Positions 1 to 8,930 of a DNA stretch of 64,000 nt are shown piece after piece; the first letter of the stretch is position 1, and each line of letters opens with the position of its first letter. The position numbers and the translations under genes are program-made. Location of the stretch: positions 1-64,000 of the forward strand of contig CAYPXZ010000010.1 of NCBI GenBank assembly GCA_964414785.1, written 5' to 3'. The stretch comes from Palsa-1447 sp964414785 (GTDB taxonomy: Bacteria; Verrucomicrobiota; Verrucomicrobiia; Opitutales; Opitutaceae). A model generated the notes under the pieces. It had not been told where the DNA came from. It was given only the letters and a program-made list of their open reading frames with translations, and ran no database searches.

Positions 1-1238
1 CCCACGATCTCCGCCCCCAGGATTTTTCCGCTTCGCGGACTGGCCAGGACCTTCACGAACCCGTAGTTTGCGTTCATCAGGATCGACTTCCCGTGGTCGT
101 TGAAAGGGTAGCTGGCCGCCAGGTAGGGGGTGCGGCGCTCGATCAGGTCCTTCTCGCGCCAGCCGATCGTGCCCAGCTGAGGGTCCGTGAAGACGACCCC
201 AAGGAGCATCGCCCGGTCCACGGGCGCCAGGCCCTTGACGCCTCCGGCGTGGCGCGCCGCGAGCTCCGCCTGCTGGATGGCGACGTGGACAATCTCATGC
301 GGTCCGCAGCAGTCGCCGGCCGCGTAGATGTGGGGGGCGCTCGTCTGCTGCCAGCGGTTGGTGATGATCCTGCCGTTGGGCTCCGTCCTGACGCCCGCCG
401 CCGCGAGCATAAGGCCCTTCGTGTCCGGTTCGCGGCCCAGGGCGTTGAAGAGGTGATCGGCCCTGCGCACGAGCGTCCTGCGGCCCTGCCTGAACCTTAC
501 GGTGTTTCCGTGCGGCGTGGTCGAGATACCGAGGACCTTCGTGTCCGTGTGGACTTCCATGCCCCCGTCGACCAAAGCCTGCCTGACGACGCCGGCGGCC
601 TCCGGCGAGTGCTCGCGCAACAGGTCGCAACTGCGCTGGATGAGGCAAACCCGCGTGCCGATCCTCGCCAGAAACTGGGCGAGCTCGCAGGCGACGATTC
701 CACCTCCGAGCACAATCACGCTGCGGGGCTTGAAATCGAGTTCCAGCACGTCGTCGCTGGTCCAGAAGCGGGAGCCGGCAAGGCCCGGGAGCGGAGGCAC
801 GCTCACCTTGGAGCCCGTGCCGATGAGGAAATGGGTCGACCGGACCCGCCTCCCGTCACCTAGGACCAGGGTGTGGGGGTCGGCGAACTGTGCCGACTCG
901 CGTATGAGGTCGAACTTCCCCGAGGTGAGGAGCCTGACGCGGTCCTCCGCGAATTCGGCGATGATCCGCCGCTTGCGCGCATGGATGGCGGGCATGTCGG
1001 CATGGGCCCCCTTTATCCTAAGTCCCACGTCCCGGCCCTTTTGGGCCAGGTGGAGCACCTCGGCGGAGTAGATCAGCGTCTTTGACGGCATGCATCCGCG
1101 CAGGATGCAAAGGCCCCCCAGGTCGCGGGCCTTGTCGATGATGGCGACGCGCATGCCGAGGCTCGACGCCACGCGGGCGGCGTTATAGCCGGCGGACCCT
1201 CCGCCGATCGCCACAAAGTCGTAGGCTCGTTTTGCCAC
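1..1238 (-). CDS. Pyridine nucleotide-disulfide oxidoreductase (Lpd/MerA-like), 3' end outside window
   Basis: The visible 412 codons form a class I flavin disulfide oxidoreductase (dihydrolipoamide dehydrogenase / mercuric reductase superfamily), which passes electrons between NAD(P)H, FAD and a redox-active disulfide. The N-terminal FAD-binding GGGSAGYNAAR lies at residues 12-22 and the active-site pair CILRGC at C44-C49, followed by MPSK. A second dinucleotide-binding motif (LGGGIVACELA) and the FAD-contact motif AAGDC lie further on, and the start of the dimerisation domain is reached at the window edge (ILGAEIVG). The GTG start directly abuts the stop of the next gene, which suggests co-transcription. 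Substrate is not decidable; no pyruvate dehydrogenase genes are visible, so the name stays generic. The last roughly 50 residues are missing. Confidence 0.88.
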   Translation of the reverse strand, partial: MAKRAYDFVAIGGGSAGYNAARVASSLGMRVAIIDKARDLGGLCILRGCMPSKTLIYSAEVLHLAQKGRDVGLRIKGAHADMPAIHARKRRIIAEFAEDRVRLLTSGKFDLIRESAQFADPHTLVLGDGRRVRSTHFLIGTGSKVSVPPLPGLAGSRFWTSDDVLELDFKPRSVIVLGGGIVACELAQFLARIGTRVCLIQRSCDLLREHSPEAAGVVRQALVDGGMEVHTDTKVLGISTTPHGNTVRFRQGRRTLVRRADHLFNALGREPDTKGLMLAAAGVRTEPNGRIITNRWQQTSAPHIYAAGDCCGPHEIVHVAIQQAELAARHAGGVKGLAPVDRAMLLGVVFTDPQLGTIGWREKDLIERRTPYLAASYPFNDHGKSILMNANYGFVKVLASPRSGKILGAEIV

Positions 1239-2579
1239 CTAGTTTCCCTTCCTGAGGATCATGACGTGAAATGTCTTTAGAACTATGGAGGCGTCCAGCA
1301 TGAACGAGAAATTGCGGATGTAGTAGAGATCGTACTCAAGCTTTCGCAGCGTGTCCTCGACATTGGAGCCGTAGCGGTAGTTCACCTGTGCCCAGCCTGT
1401 GATGCCCGGCTTGACGAGGTGCCTGAAGTGGTAGCACGGAATCTCCTTCTCATATTCCTTCACAAGGCGGTCCCACTCGGCCCGGGGGCCTATGAGGCTC
1501 ATCTGGCCGCATAGGACGTTCCAGAGCTGCGGGAGCTCGTCCAGCCTCGACTTCCGGAGGAGGGCGCCCACCCGTGTGATGCGAACGTCATTCGTCCTTG
1601 TGTAAAGGTCCCCGGCGCCCGCCTCTTCGTGCATGGTGCGAAGCTTGAGCAGCCTGAACGGAGTCTTGTGTTGACCGATTCGGGATTGGGAGAAGAAGAC
1701 CGCGCCCCGGTCGTCCAGCTTGATTGCAACCGCAGCCAGCGCGACAAGCGGCGCGGTCACCACCAAGCCCAGAACCGAGAGCACGATATCGACAAGCCGC
1801 TTGATGCGCTCGAACACGGGCTCCCGGGCCACCTTGAATCCCTCCTGGAAGAGCCATATGGGATTGATCCGGTAGAGCGGGATCTTTCTCCAGTACACCT
1901 GGTGGAAGAGCTCGAGCGTGTACGTCGGCACTCCCGAGAAGTAGAGCTGGACGAGCTTCGAGGGGACATCCGGCGGAAGTCCGGTGCCGGATTCCTTCAC
2001 GACGATCGCCTCAACCTGGATCTTTGAGGTGGCTATGGCCTCAAGCACCGACTCGAACTCGAGGTTGTTCTCCGACGGGCCGACGTGGAGAAGCGGCCTG
2101 TCCATCTTCATCCTGGCGCATTCGAGTCTGAAGGCCTCGAAGTCCGCGAGCGAGCCGACATAGACGATCGTCCGTCGGCCTCGCGACACGATGGACCGCG
2201 AGTAGATGAGGCGCCTATAAGCCAGGGTCGCAGGTCCGAGGAGACCGAAACTCAGGCCTATCGCACCGCGGCTCGACTGGAGCTCGAAGCCCGCCGGGAT
2301 GAAGACAAAAGTGAGGACAAAGGTGGCCAGAGCCGCCGCGAGCGACGCGATAAGGTGAAGGCTTGCATAATCCAGGCTCAGCATGTCCGAATTTGCCCCG
2401 TACCCGTCGATCAGGTGCACCGACAGGACGAAGACCAGGGTGGGGGCTATGAGCGGCCATACGTACAACTGCGAAGTGACACCCCTGAGGAAGGTCACCA
2501 GGTTGAAGATTGCGACGACTGACAGGACGTCGGCGCCGAGAAGAAGAAGGGACTTCCTTCGATTTGGATTGAGGGTCAA
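1239..2579 (-). CDS. Exopolysaccharide polyprenyl glycosylphosphotransferase (WbaP/WcaJ family)
   Basis: Transfers a sugar-1-phosphate to undecaprenyl phosphate at the inner membrane, the first committed step of repeat-unit synthesis. The N-terminal half carries about four hydrophobic segments and a CoA-binding-like domain. The C-terminal half is the bacterial sugar transferase domain: a membrane helix near residues 270-290, then KLRTM, LDELPQLWNVL, GPRAE and KPGITGWAQVNYRYG, all family hallmarks. The length of 446 aa is normal. It is the last glycan gene of the minus-strand operon, 21 bp downstream of a GT2 gene. Which sugar it transfers cannot be read from sequence. Confidence 0.93.
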   Translation of the reverse strand: MTLNPNRRKSLLLLGADVLSVVAIFNLVTFLRGVTSQLYVWPLIAPTLVFVLSVHLIDGYGANSDMLSLDYASLHLIASLAAALATFVLTFVFIPAGFELQSSRGAIGLSFGLLGPATLAYRRLIYSRSIVSRGRRTIVYVGSLADFEAFRLECARMKMDRPLLHVGPSENNLEFESVLEAIATSKIQVEAIVVKESGTGLPPDVPSKLVQLYFSGVPTYTLELFHQVYWRKIPLYRINPIWLFQEGFKVAREPVFERIKRLVDIVLSVLGLVVTAPLVALAAVAIKLDDRGAVFFSQSRIGQHKTPFRLLKLRTMHEEAGAGDLYTRTNDVRITRVGALLRKSRLDELPQLWNVLCGQMSLIGPRAEWDRLVKEYEKEIPCYHFRHLVKPGITGWAQVNYRYGSNVEDTLRKLEYDLYYIRNFSFMLDASIVLKTFHVMILRKGN

Positions 2580-2600
2580 GGGGATGGCGAAGGCGCCCGC

Positions 2601-3425
2601 CTACGATTTCCTATTCCGTTTTGCCGACTCGTTCAATTTATCAATTTCCTCGGCTATGAATCCCTCGTACTTCGCAAGGAGAAGGCAGTAGTCGAATCCC
2701 TTGCCGCCGTCGAGGAAGCCGCGCCTAAGCATGTATTGGTAAAAGAACCTTAGCGCCGGCCTAAAGGGCATCCGGAAGCTGAGGCGCTTCAGGGCCCGCC
2801 TCCGGACGAGCCGGTCCGGGGAGAAGAGCCGGGCCAGGGAGTCGTCCTCCGAGTGTTCCTTGAGGGCCCGCGCCTCGGCTTCGGCGTAGCGCCGGTGCTT
2901 GGCGATCCAGGCCTCCCTCCCGTAGATGGAAAGGTCGTGCAGGTACCCATTGGAGAGGTTGGCCATCCGCATGGACGGCGCCTCCCTCTGCCCGTGCCCG
3001 GCCTGGATGAAGGTGAATCCCGGCGCCTGGACCAGCCGGGCCTGGTACGCAGGATAGTCCGTGCAGTGCGGAATCCACCGGCCCTCGAACAGCATCTTGG
3101 GCGCCACGCGGAAGCCGTCGACCCCGGCCCGAGCCACGGCCCGCTTGCATTCCTCATCGAGCTCGGGCGTCATCCGCTCGTCGGCGTCAAGATGGAACAC
3201 CCAGCGGTGGCGAAACTCGATCGCATGCTGCGCGTGGTTGCGTTGGCCGGCGAACGAGTCGAAATCGCGGTGGAAGACGCGCGCACCTGCCGCAGCGGCA
3301 ATCTCGGCCGTGCGGTCCTTTGAACCGGAGTCCAGGACGACGATGTCGTCGCATGAGCGAAGCGAGGCGAGGCAGCCGGGAAGGGCCGTCTCCTCGTTGA
3401 GCGTGAGTATGACCGCGGAGTACAT
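2601..3425 (-). CDS. GT2 glycosyltransferase, WaaE/KdtX-like
   Basis: GT-A fold glycosyltransferase of the lipopolysaccharide core beta-glucosyltransferase type. The start MYSAVILTLNEE is typical of this subgroup, followed by DIVVLDSGSKDRT near residues 30-45 and the metal-binding FHLDADER near residues 97-104. The C-terminal half contains the basic, aromatic segment common to WaaE relatives (YQYMLRRGFLDGGKGF). The length of 274 aa fits. It begins 3 bp after the stop of the upstream ligase gene, so it belongs to the same operon. Donor and acceptor are unknown. Confidence 0.88.
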   Translation of the reverse strand: MYSAVILTLNEETALPGCLASLRSCDDIVVLDSGSKDRTAEIAAAAGARVFHRDFDSFAGQRNHAQHAIEFRHRWVFHLDADERMTPELDEECKRAVARAGVDGFRVAPKMLFEGRWIPHCTDYPAYQARLVQAPGFTFIQAGHGQREAPSMRMANLSNGYLHDLSIYGREAWIAKHRRYAEAEARALKEHSEDDSLARLFSPDRLVRRRALKRLSFRMPFRPALRFFYQYMLRRGFLDGGKGFDYCLLLAKYEGFIAEEIDKLNESAKRNRKS

Positions 3426-3428
3426 GGC

Positions 3429-4847
3429 CTAGGACTCGTCGGGCGCCGCCGGTCCCGCCGACAGGCGCAGGTACTGGATGGCGACGAAGAAGCAGAACCA
3501 CCAAAGAAGCACAACCGACACGTTGCCGAAGGGGAACTCGATCCACGCGTACAGGGCCACAAGCGCGCACCCTGCGAGGAGGAAAAAGGGGATCGCCGAG
3601 AGCCTCCTTGAACGAACCGAGACCAGGGGCAGCGCGGCGCAGAGTCCCAGAAGGAGCGTCCCGGCAAGACCCAATTCCGCGGCCGACTGGAGCCAGTCCG
3701 AGTGTGCGTCGTGGTAGACCACGGGAATCCGGTCGATCCTTGAGATTTGGGTGTTGTAGATGCGGAAGACGCTCGGGTAGCTGCCCATTCCCCATCCAAA
3801 GGCCGGCCTGTCGCGCGCCATCCTCCAGGTGTCGCGGTAGAGTTCGCCGCGCGAGCCGATCCCTCCGTTGGCCCACATCGCAGCCAACTGCTCCTTTGTC
3901 CTCTCGGCCCTGGAGTGGATCACGTCCCCGGCCACGAGCCAGACGGCCGCGCCGGCGACGACCGCGGCGGCCGCCATGCCGAGGAAGGATGCCAAGGGGG
4001 TTACCCCGGACATGTGGAGGGCCCGCGACAGCGCCGGCACGCCCTTGGCGACCGCGGCCGCCCCGATCGCCAGGACAAGAAGCGTGCAGGCCCTGGAGCC
4101 GCTGAAGGGCACCGAGAGGCCGACCAGAAGAGTGGCTACCATGATCGCCGCGGCCGGCCCGTGGAAGAACCCCTGCCGCTCGGTCCCGCGTGCATACCGG
4201 ATCCCCAGGCCGACGCAGGCGCCGATTGAAAGGACGGCGAACGCGCCCCAGTGGTTGTCATAGACAAATGACGCGAAGAAGAGCGGCTGGGGGGTCCTGA
4301 CCGAGTTGAAGTAAATTCCTGTGGAGCCGACCAGCTTCTGGACGGTTCCGAAGATCGACAGGGCGGTCGCGTTCACCACCGCCACCATGAGCAGGAACCT
4401 CAGGACCCGCCGGCGGGTGACCGTGAGAGCCACGTTGAGACACGAGAAATAGATCCCGTCGAAGAGCCAGAGCGCGCGCAGCGCGAGGTCGGCATGGGCA
4501 GCGCTCGGCCTCCACCAGGGCTGCGCCAGCGGGACCATCAGGGGGCTACTCCCGGCCGCAACAATCTTGAATCCCGGTGTCATGCAGGACGCGAGGACGA
4601 GCCCATTGAGCAGCAGGATAGGCCACATCCAATGGAGGGCTCCCCGCGCCACGCCGCCTCGCCCCGGCAAGGACGCCGCGAGAACGGTGAGGACGAGGCC
4701 CATTGATCCCCAGACGGAGATGGGGGTCCGGACCCAGTCCGCGTTGCCCCCGAAGGCCCAGGCCGCGCCGACCATGAAGACGGCGAGGTGCCACACGACG
4801 ACGGTTTCGAGGAATCCCGCTGCGGATGGGCTGGGGCCGCGATTCAC
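3429..4847 (-). CDS. O-antigen ligase/polymerase family membrane protein (WaaL/Wzy_C-like)
   Basis: Multi-spanning inner-membrane protein of the O-antigen ligase superfamily, which joins glycan from the polyprenyl carrier to an acceptor (ligase) or to another repeat unit (polymerase). About ten hydrophobic segments are visible. The Wzy_C signature lies in the middle: FSGSRACTLLVLA, then a periplasmic loop with RGELYRDTWRMARDRPAFGWG and the conserved DAHSDWLQSAAELG. I place the start at GTG 4847 (VNRGPSPS), giving 472 aa, because upstream in-frame codons lie inside the preceding gene; that start overlaps it slightly less than a short intergenic gap (10 bp). Ligase and polymerase cannot be separated by sequence alone. 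Confidence 0.85.
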   Translation of the reverse strand: MNRGPSPSAAGFLETVVVWHLAVFMVGAAWAFGGNADWVRTPISVWGSMGLVLTVLAASLPGRGGVARGALHWMWPILLLNGLVLASCMTPGFKIVAAGSSPLMVPLAQPWWRPSAAHADLALRALWLFDGIYFSCLNVALTVTRRRVLRFLLMVAVVNATALSIFGTVQKLVGSTGIYFNSVRTPQPLFFASFVYDNHWGAFAVLSIGACVGLGIRYARGTERQGFFHGPAAAIMVATLLVGLSVPFSGSRACTLLVLAIGAAAVAKGVPALSRALHMSGVTPLASFLGMAAAAVVAGAAVWLVAGDVIHSRAERTKEQLAAMWANGGIGSRGELYRDTWRMARDRPAFGWGMGSYPSVFRIYNTQISRIDRIPVVYHDAHSDWLQSAAELGLAGTLLLGLCAALPLVSVRSRRLSAIPFFLLAGCALVALYAWIEFPFGNVSVVLLWWFCFFVAIQYLRLSAGPAAPDES

Positions 4848-4857
4848 GGAGGATGGC

Positions 4858-5979
4858 CTAGGTACGGGCCAACAGTCCCGAGTAGAACTCCGAAAGCACG
4901 CGGGCAGACTTCTCCCAGGAAAATTCGCGCAGCACCCACTCCTTGGCCACGGCGCCGCGCCTCTGGAGCGACGCGGAGTCCTCGGACGTCGCGGACCGGA
5001 GCGCCTTGCCAAAGTCGGCCCAGGGGACGCACCAACCGCCCCCCACGTCGTTGAGCCCGGACCACGGCGTCGTGTTGGTCACCAATGCAGGCACGCCGTT
5101 TGCCAGGGCCTCAGCGATCGAGAGCCCGAAGTTCTCGCCGTGCGACGCGAGGAGGAAGAGCGACGCGATGGCGTAGGGGGGCGGGTGGCCGGCCCCGTCG
5201 TACGCCCTGACGCGGCCCGATCCGCCCGCCCTTAGGACGTACGCCTCGATCATCTTTGCGGAGTATTCCTCGGGGATGCCGACGAGCAGCAGGATCCAAT
5301 CGGCGGGGCCGCAGTCGAGCCAGAGGTCTATCAGCTCAAGCAGGCGCTTCTTCTGGTGGAACCTCGAGTAGAAGAGGGCGACGGGCCTCTCCTGTGAAGC
5401 GGGGATCAGGCCGCTCCAATGGACGAGCGCCGCGGCGGCCGACTCCGCCGTCGGGGCCGAGACGCCGTTTGGAGCGACGCAGACGGGCTGCTTGAATCCG
5501 ATCGCACGCAGGTTGGAGGCCTCGTCCGCGCTCGTCGCATGCCAGCCAGCCACGGCCTCGAGGGCCCCCGGATGGATGAAGGCGCGCGCGAGGGATTTCC
5601 TCCTGGGATGATGCCGCCATGCCCAGGGGTCCATCATGCCCCGCGGCGAGACGACGAGGGGGGCTCCGGACTGGCGGGCGGCCTGATGGGCGTAGTGGAG
5701 CGTGCGCAGCCATATCGAGTGGTGGTGGATCACGTCCGCCCCCGACGTGCGCAGGCAGGCGCGCAGTCCGGGAGAGGCGCACAAGGATTCCGGCCAGCCT
5801 CGCCGGAACGCCCGGATCCTGAGGCGGCCCTCGGTACGCTCCCAATCGGCCTTAGGGTCGGTTGCGAGCAGCTGGACGTCGTCGCCGCCGACTGCCAGGG
5901 CTTGGGCTAGCCCCAGTACCGATTTGCTGGGGCCCCCGTGGCGCGACTCAAGGCTTGGAACGATGTGGCAGTAGTTCAC
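4858..5979 (-). CDS. GT4 glycosyltransferase
   Basis: GT-B fold glycosyltransferase with an N-terminal Rossmann start (NYCHIVPSLESRHGGPSKS), in which GGPSKSV contributes the acceptor-side glycine loop, and a C-terminal GT4 nucleotide-sugar site (HGENFGLSIAEALANGVPALV). The preferred start is GTG 5979, which overlaps the upstream acetyltransferase stop by four bases (GTGA), the pattern used throughout this operon; ATG 6015 is an alternative adding 12 residues. The product has 373 aa. Specificity is unknown. Confidence 0.86.
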   Translation of the reverse strand: MNYCHIVPSLESRHGGPSKSVLGLAQALAVGGDDVQLLATDPKADWERTEGRLRIRAFRRGWPESLCASPGLRACLRTSGADVIHHHSIWLRTLHYAHQAARQSGAPLVVSPRGMMDPWAWRHHPRRKSLARAFIHPGALEAVAGWHATSADEASNLRAIGFKQPVCVAPNGVSAPTAESAAAALVHWSGLIPASQERPVALFYSRFHQKKRLLELIDLWLDCGPADWILLLVGIPEEYSAKMIEAYVLRAGGSGRVRAYDGAGHPPPYAIASLFLLASHGENFGLSIAEALANGVPALVTNTTPWSGLNDVGGGWCVPWADFGKALRSATSEDSASLQRRGAVAKEWVLREFSWEKSARVLSEFYSGLLART

Positions 5980-6569
5980 TCGGAAGGGGGGATCCGCTGT
6001 TTCAGGACACGGCATGGGTTGCCGGCGCACACCGTGCGTGGCGGCAGGTCCTTCACTACCACCGACCGGGCACCCACGACGCAGAGCTCCCCGATCGACA
6101 CGCCCGGGCCCACGAAGACATCGGCGGCGACCCAGGCGTTGGCGCCTATCACAATGGGCTTGGCCACCATGGGCATGCTCCAACGCGAATAGTCGTGCGT
6201 CCCCGCGCACAGGTGGCAGCCCTGGCTGATGTTGGCCCCGCGGCGCAGCGTTATCGGCGCCAGGTTGTAGAGCCTCACGCCGGGCCCGACCATTGAACGG
6301 GGCGCGAGGGCGAGCTTCGACGGGAAGACGACCGAAGCCGAGGGGAACACCACGACATTGCCGGGCTCGTCAATCTGGGCCCCGAAGAGCTTCAGAAGGC
6401 GGGCTCGAAAGCCATGCCATGGGCGGGGGCTCCACCGGAACAGGAAGCCCTGGATTACCCACCAGGCCATGCGCTCCAGGTTCTCGCGGCGCGAGAAAGG
6501 GGTGGAGCAGCCTTCACCCAGATAGGGCTCATTCATCGGCATGGGGTCATCGTTGCTGTTTTTCGCCAT
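5976..6569 (-). CDS. WcaF-like acetyltransferase (left-handed beta helix)
   Basis: Predicted O-acetyltransferase modifying a cytoplasmic lipid-linked sugar or sugar nucleotide. The N-terminal 60 residues (ENLERMAWWVIQGFLFRWSP) match the colanic-acid WcaF type. Hexapeptide repeats follow from about residue 85 to 180, with the catalytic-histidine region CAGTHDYS near residues 120-130 and the terminal GNPCRVLKQR typical of LbetaH acetyltransferases using acetyl-CoA. The length of 197 aa is normal. It overlaps the upstream GT4 gene by 23 bp and the downstream one by 4 bp. The exact acceptor is unknown. Confidence 0.88.
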   Translation of the reverse strand: MAKNSNDDPMPMNEPYLGEGCSTPFSRRENLERMAWWVIQGFLFRWSPRPWHGFRARLLKLFGAQIDEPGNVVVFPSASVVFPSKLALAPRSMVGPGVRLYNLAPITLRRGANISQGCHLCAGTHDYSRWSMPMVAKPIVIGANAWVAADVFVGPGVSIGELCVVGARSVVVKDLPPRTVCAGNPCRVLKQRIPPSE

Positions 6570-7698
6570 CTGCGCCCGTCAAAAAAGCCAAGTCCTTGAG
6601 GATTCGGCCGGACACCTCGGGGTAGTCGAACTGCCTCGAGCGTTCCTGGCCTCGCGCCGCCATTTCAAGGCGTAGGTGCGGGTCGGTCAAGAGGCGCGCA
6701 ATGCATTCTGCCAGAAGGATGTACGGATTTTTCTCTCGATGTGCAAACACGAGACCCGTCTTCCCGTCATCCACCAGGTCGCTGAAGCAGCTCAGTGCGG
6801 ATACCACGACGGCGCATCGGGCGGCCATGGCCTCGGCGACGGACACGCCGAAAGTCTCCCCTTTTTCCGCCAAGCTCGGATAGCAGAATATGTCCATCGT
6901 GCCATACAGCGCCGCGAGGCGGTCCGGGTCGTATTCCGCCCCGAGCCACTCAATGCGGTCCCCCGTCGACAGCCGGGCCTCGTCTTGAAGGGCCTTCGCC
7001 CATTCCTCACCACCCCCGCCTTCCCTGACTCCGACGGGCCCAACGATCTTGAGGCGCCATTCCGGGATTCCGGGCATGCTGGCGAGATGCCGGACCGCCG
7101 CTAGCAGAAGGGAGATTCCCTTCTCGGGATGCACACGGCCCACATAGCCCAGCGTGACCGGATTGCCGCCTTGGCGTGATGCCCGGGAAAGGCGGCTCCA
7201 GTCTACGGGATTGCCGGTGACCTGCACACGGGAGGCCGCGCCTTGCGAGGCGATCCGGCCCGCGACCGACGTGCTCGGCGAGTAGATCCGCGCCACGTCC
7301 CCGTAGAACGCAACCTGCCCCTTGGGGGCCCGACCCATTACAACGGACACGACTCCGGCCGAGGGCCTGATCCGATGTAGCCAGACAGGGAGCGCGACCG
7401 TGTTGCAGATGACGGCGTCGGCCGTGGGGAGGGCGCGCGTCACGCGAATGCCCCAGATCAGGTCGAGCACGAGGTTGACTGCGAGGTAAGGGGTGTGATC
7501 AAAGCCCTTGATCCTTATGTGGTCTATACCGGACTCGGTCTCTTTGTCCGGGAGCCCCGGCCAGCGCCGCGAGACGAACGTCACCTTGTGCCCCTGTTCC
7601 GCGAAGATCCTCGCAAGGCGGTACCAGATCTTTTCTGTCGCCCCTCCGCTCACGGGGGGCACGGGCAGGAAGAACCCAGTGACAATGGAAATCCTCAA
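6547..7698 (-). CDS. GT4 glycosyltransferase
   Basis: Retaining GT-B glycosyltransferase of 383 aa. The N-terminal domain opens with MRISIVTGFFLPVPP and the glycine-rich GGATEKIWYRLA. The C-terminal domain has YVGRVHPEKGI and the GT4 donor-site region EKGETFGVSVAEAMAARCAVVV with its conserved E-x7-E spacing. It overlaps both neighbours (23 bp downstream, 4 bp upstream), so it is part of one polycistronic unit. Sugar specificity cannot be assigned. Confidence 0.88.
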   Translation of the reverse strand: MRISIVTGFFLPVPPVSGGATEKIWYRLARIFAEQGHKVTFVSRRWPGLPDKETESGIDHIRIKGFDHTPYLAVNLVLDLIWGIRVTRALPTADAVICNTVALPVWLHRIRPSAGVVSVVMGRAPKGQVAFYGDVARIYSPSTSVAGRIASQGAASRVQVTGNPVDWSRLSRASRQGGNPVTLGYVGRVHPEKGISLLLAAVRHLASMPGIPEWRLKIVGPVGVREGGGGEEWAKALQDEARLSTGDRIEWLGAEYDPDRLAALYGTMDIFCYPSLAEKGETFGVSVAEAMAARCAVVVSALSCFSDLVDDGKTGLVFAHREKNPYILLAECIARLLTDPHLRLEMAARGQERSRQFDYPEVSGRILKDLAFLTGADGEKQQR

Positions 7699-8930
7699 GG
7701 TGCCGATGCCGGATTCCCGGCTTTCTTGTCGTGAAGCGCGGCGAGCGCCGCCTGGAGGCCTTCCGCAGTCTTGGCGTAGGTGTAACCGGCGATCCTGCGG
7801 GCAACCGCGCCCCGGACAGCCTCCGCTCCGCTACGATCTTCCAATTTCGCCAGGGCGCGGGCGAGGGTAGCTTCGAGCGCCCCCGGGTCCGCGGGGTCGA
7901 ACACCCACCCGGTCTGCCCGTCGGTGACCAGGTCCCTCTGGCAGCCCACGCGGCTGCTCACAAGGCATGGGACCCCCATGAGCATGGCCTCATTGACCGC
8001 CAATCCCCACGTCTCGTAGAAGCCCCGTGAGGGGAGGGCAAACAGGTCCGCGATTAGGTACCGTGAGGGCATCTCAGTCTGGTTCGCAAAGGGCAGGAAG
8101 TGGACGGGCCGGCCGGCGGCGGATTTCGCGGCGAATTCCCGCAGGCGCACTCCCTCCGGGCCGTCTCCAACGAAGATGAGCGCAGCGTCGCGCGGCTTGG
8201 CGGCCACGAAGGCCTGCAGAAGTTCGAAGGGCTGCTTTTCTGGGACGAGCTTGCCGGCGAATAGGACGACCCGGGTCGCGGCGCCCAGCCGCAGCTCCTT
8301 CCTCAACCGCTCGGCGTCCTCCCGGACGCCGGGTCTCGATCGGTCGAACAACGCTGCGTCCACCGAGTGCGGCGCGAAATAGAGCCTGTCCTTGGCGACG
8401 CCGAACGCCTCGAAATATTCCCGATTGGCGGCGCCAACATAGAGGAACGCGGCAAACCTGGAGAACAGGAGCCTGAGGGCCGTCCGGACGGGCAGGCTCG
8501 GCTTCCCGCGACCGATCAGGTGGGAGTCACCCCTGAATAGGACCGGGACGCCCGATCTTATCGCCCATCCAACCGCCCGCAGGTGGCTGGCCCATTTGTA
8601 GCCGAAGATCAGCATGGCATCCGGGTGCCACGCCGCCAGCCGGGCGGCGAGGCCCGGGTTGTTGAAACCGAAGAAATTCTCGGCCCCCGGCCGGCCCGAC
8701 CGGTTGGGTACAAACTCAGAGTCGTACCCCGAAAGCAGGTCGACGTCCCATTTGATGGCCGCCCCGAATTTCGGGTCACGCTGGCGGGTGACGCCAAAAT
8801 CCCAGAGGTAGAAGACTCGGAGCTCCAGGGACGTGTTCTGGCGAAGCCAGCGGAACCAGGGACTGTAGTATTGCGTGGGATGGGAGAGCACGACAGCGAG
8901 CCGCACGGGTCTGGCGGGATCGCTGTTCAC
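7695..8930 (-). CDS. GT4 glycosyltransferase
   Basis: GT-B glycosyltransferase of 411 aa. The N-terminus (VVLSHPTQYYSPWFRWL) resembles a subgroup common in exopolysaccharide clusters that carries HPTQYYSPWF at the acceptor side. The donor half shows LFAGKLVPEKQP and the motif FYETWGLAVNEAMLMGVPCLV. It overlaps the next gene by four bases (ATGA). The C-terminal end is rich in Ala and Lys. The transferred sugar is not recognisable. Confidence 0.87.
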   Translation of the reverse strand: MNSDPARPVRLAVVLSHPTQYYSPWFRWLRQNTSLELRVFYLWDFGVTRQRDPKFGAAIKWDVDLLSGYDSEFVPNRSGRPGAENFFGFNNPGLAARLAAWHPDAMLIFGYKWASHLRAVGWAIRSGVPVLFRGDSHLIGRGKPSLPVRTALRLLFSRFAAFLYVGAANREYFEAFGVAKDRLYFAPHSVDAALFDRSRPGVREDAERLRKELRLGAATRVVLFAGKLVPEKQPFELLQAFVAAKPRDAALIFVGDGPEGVRLREFAAKSAAGRPVHFLPFANQTEMPSRYLIADLFALPSRGFYETWGLAVNEAMLMGVPCLVSSRVGCQRDLVTDGQTGWVFDPADPGALEATLARALAKLEDRSGAEAVRGAVARRIAGYTYAKTAEGLQAALAALHDKKAGNPASAP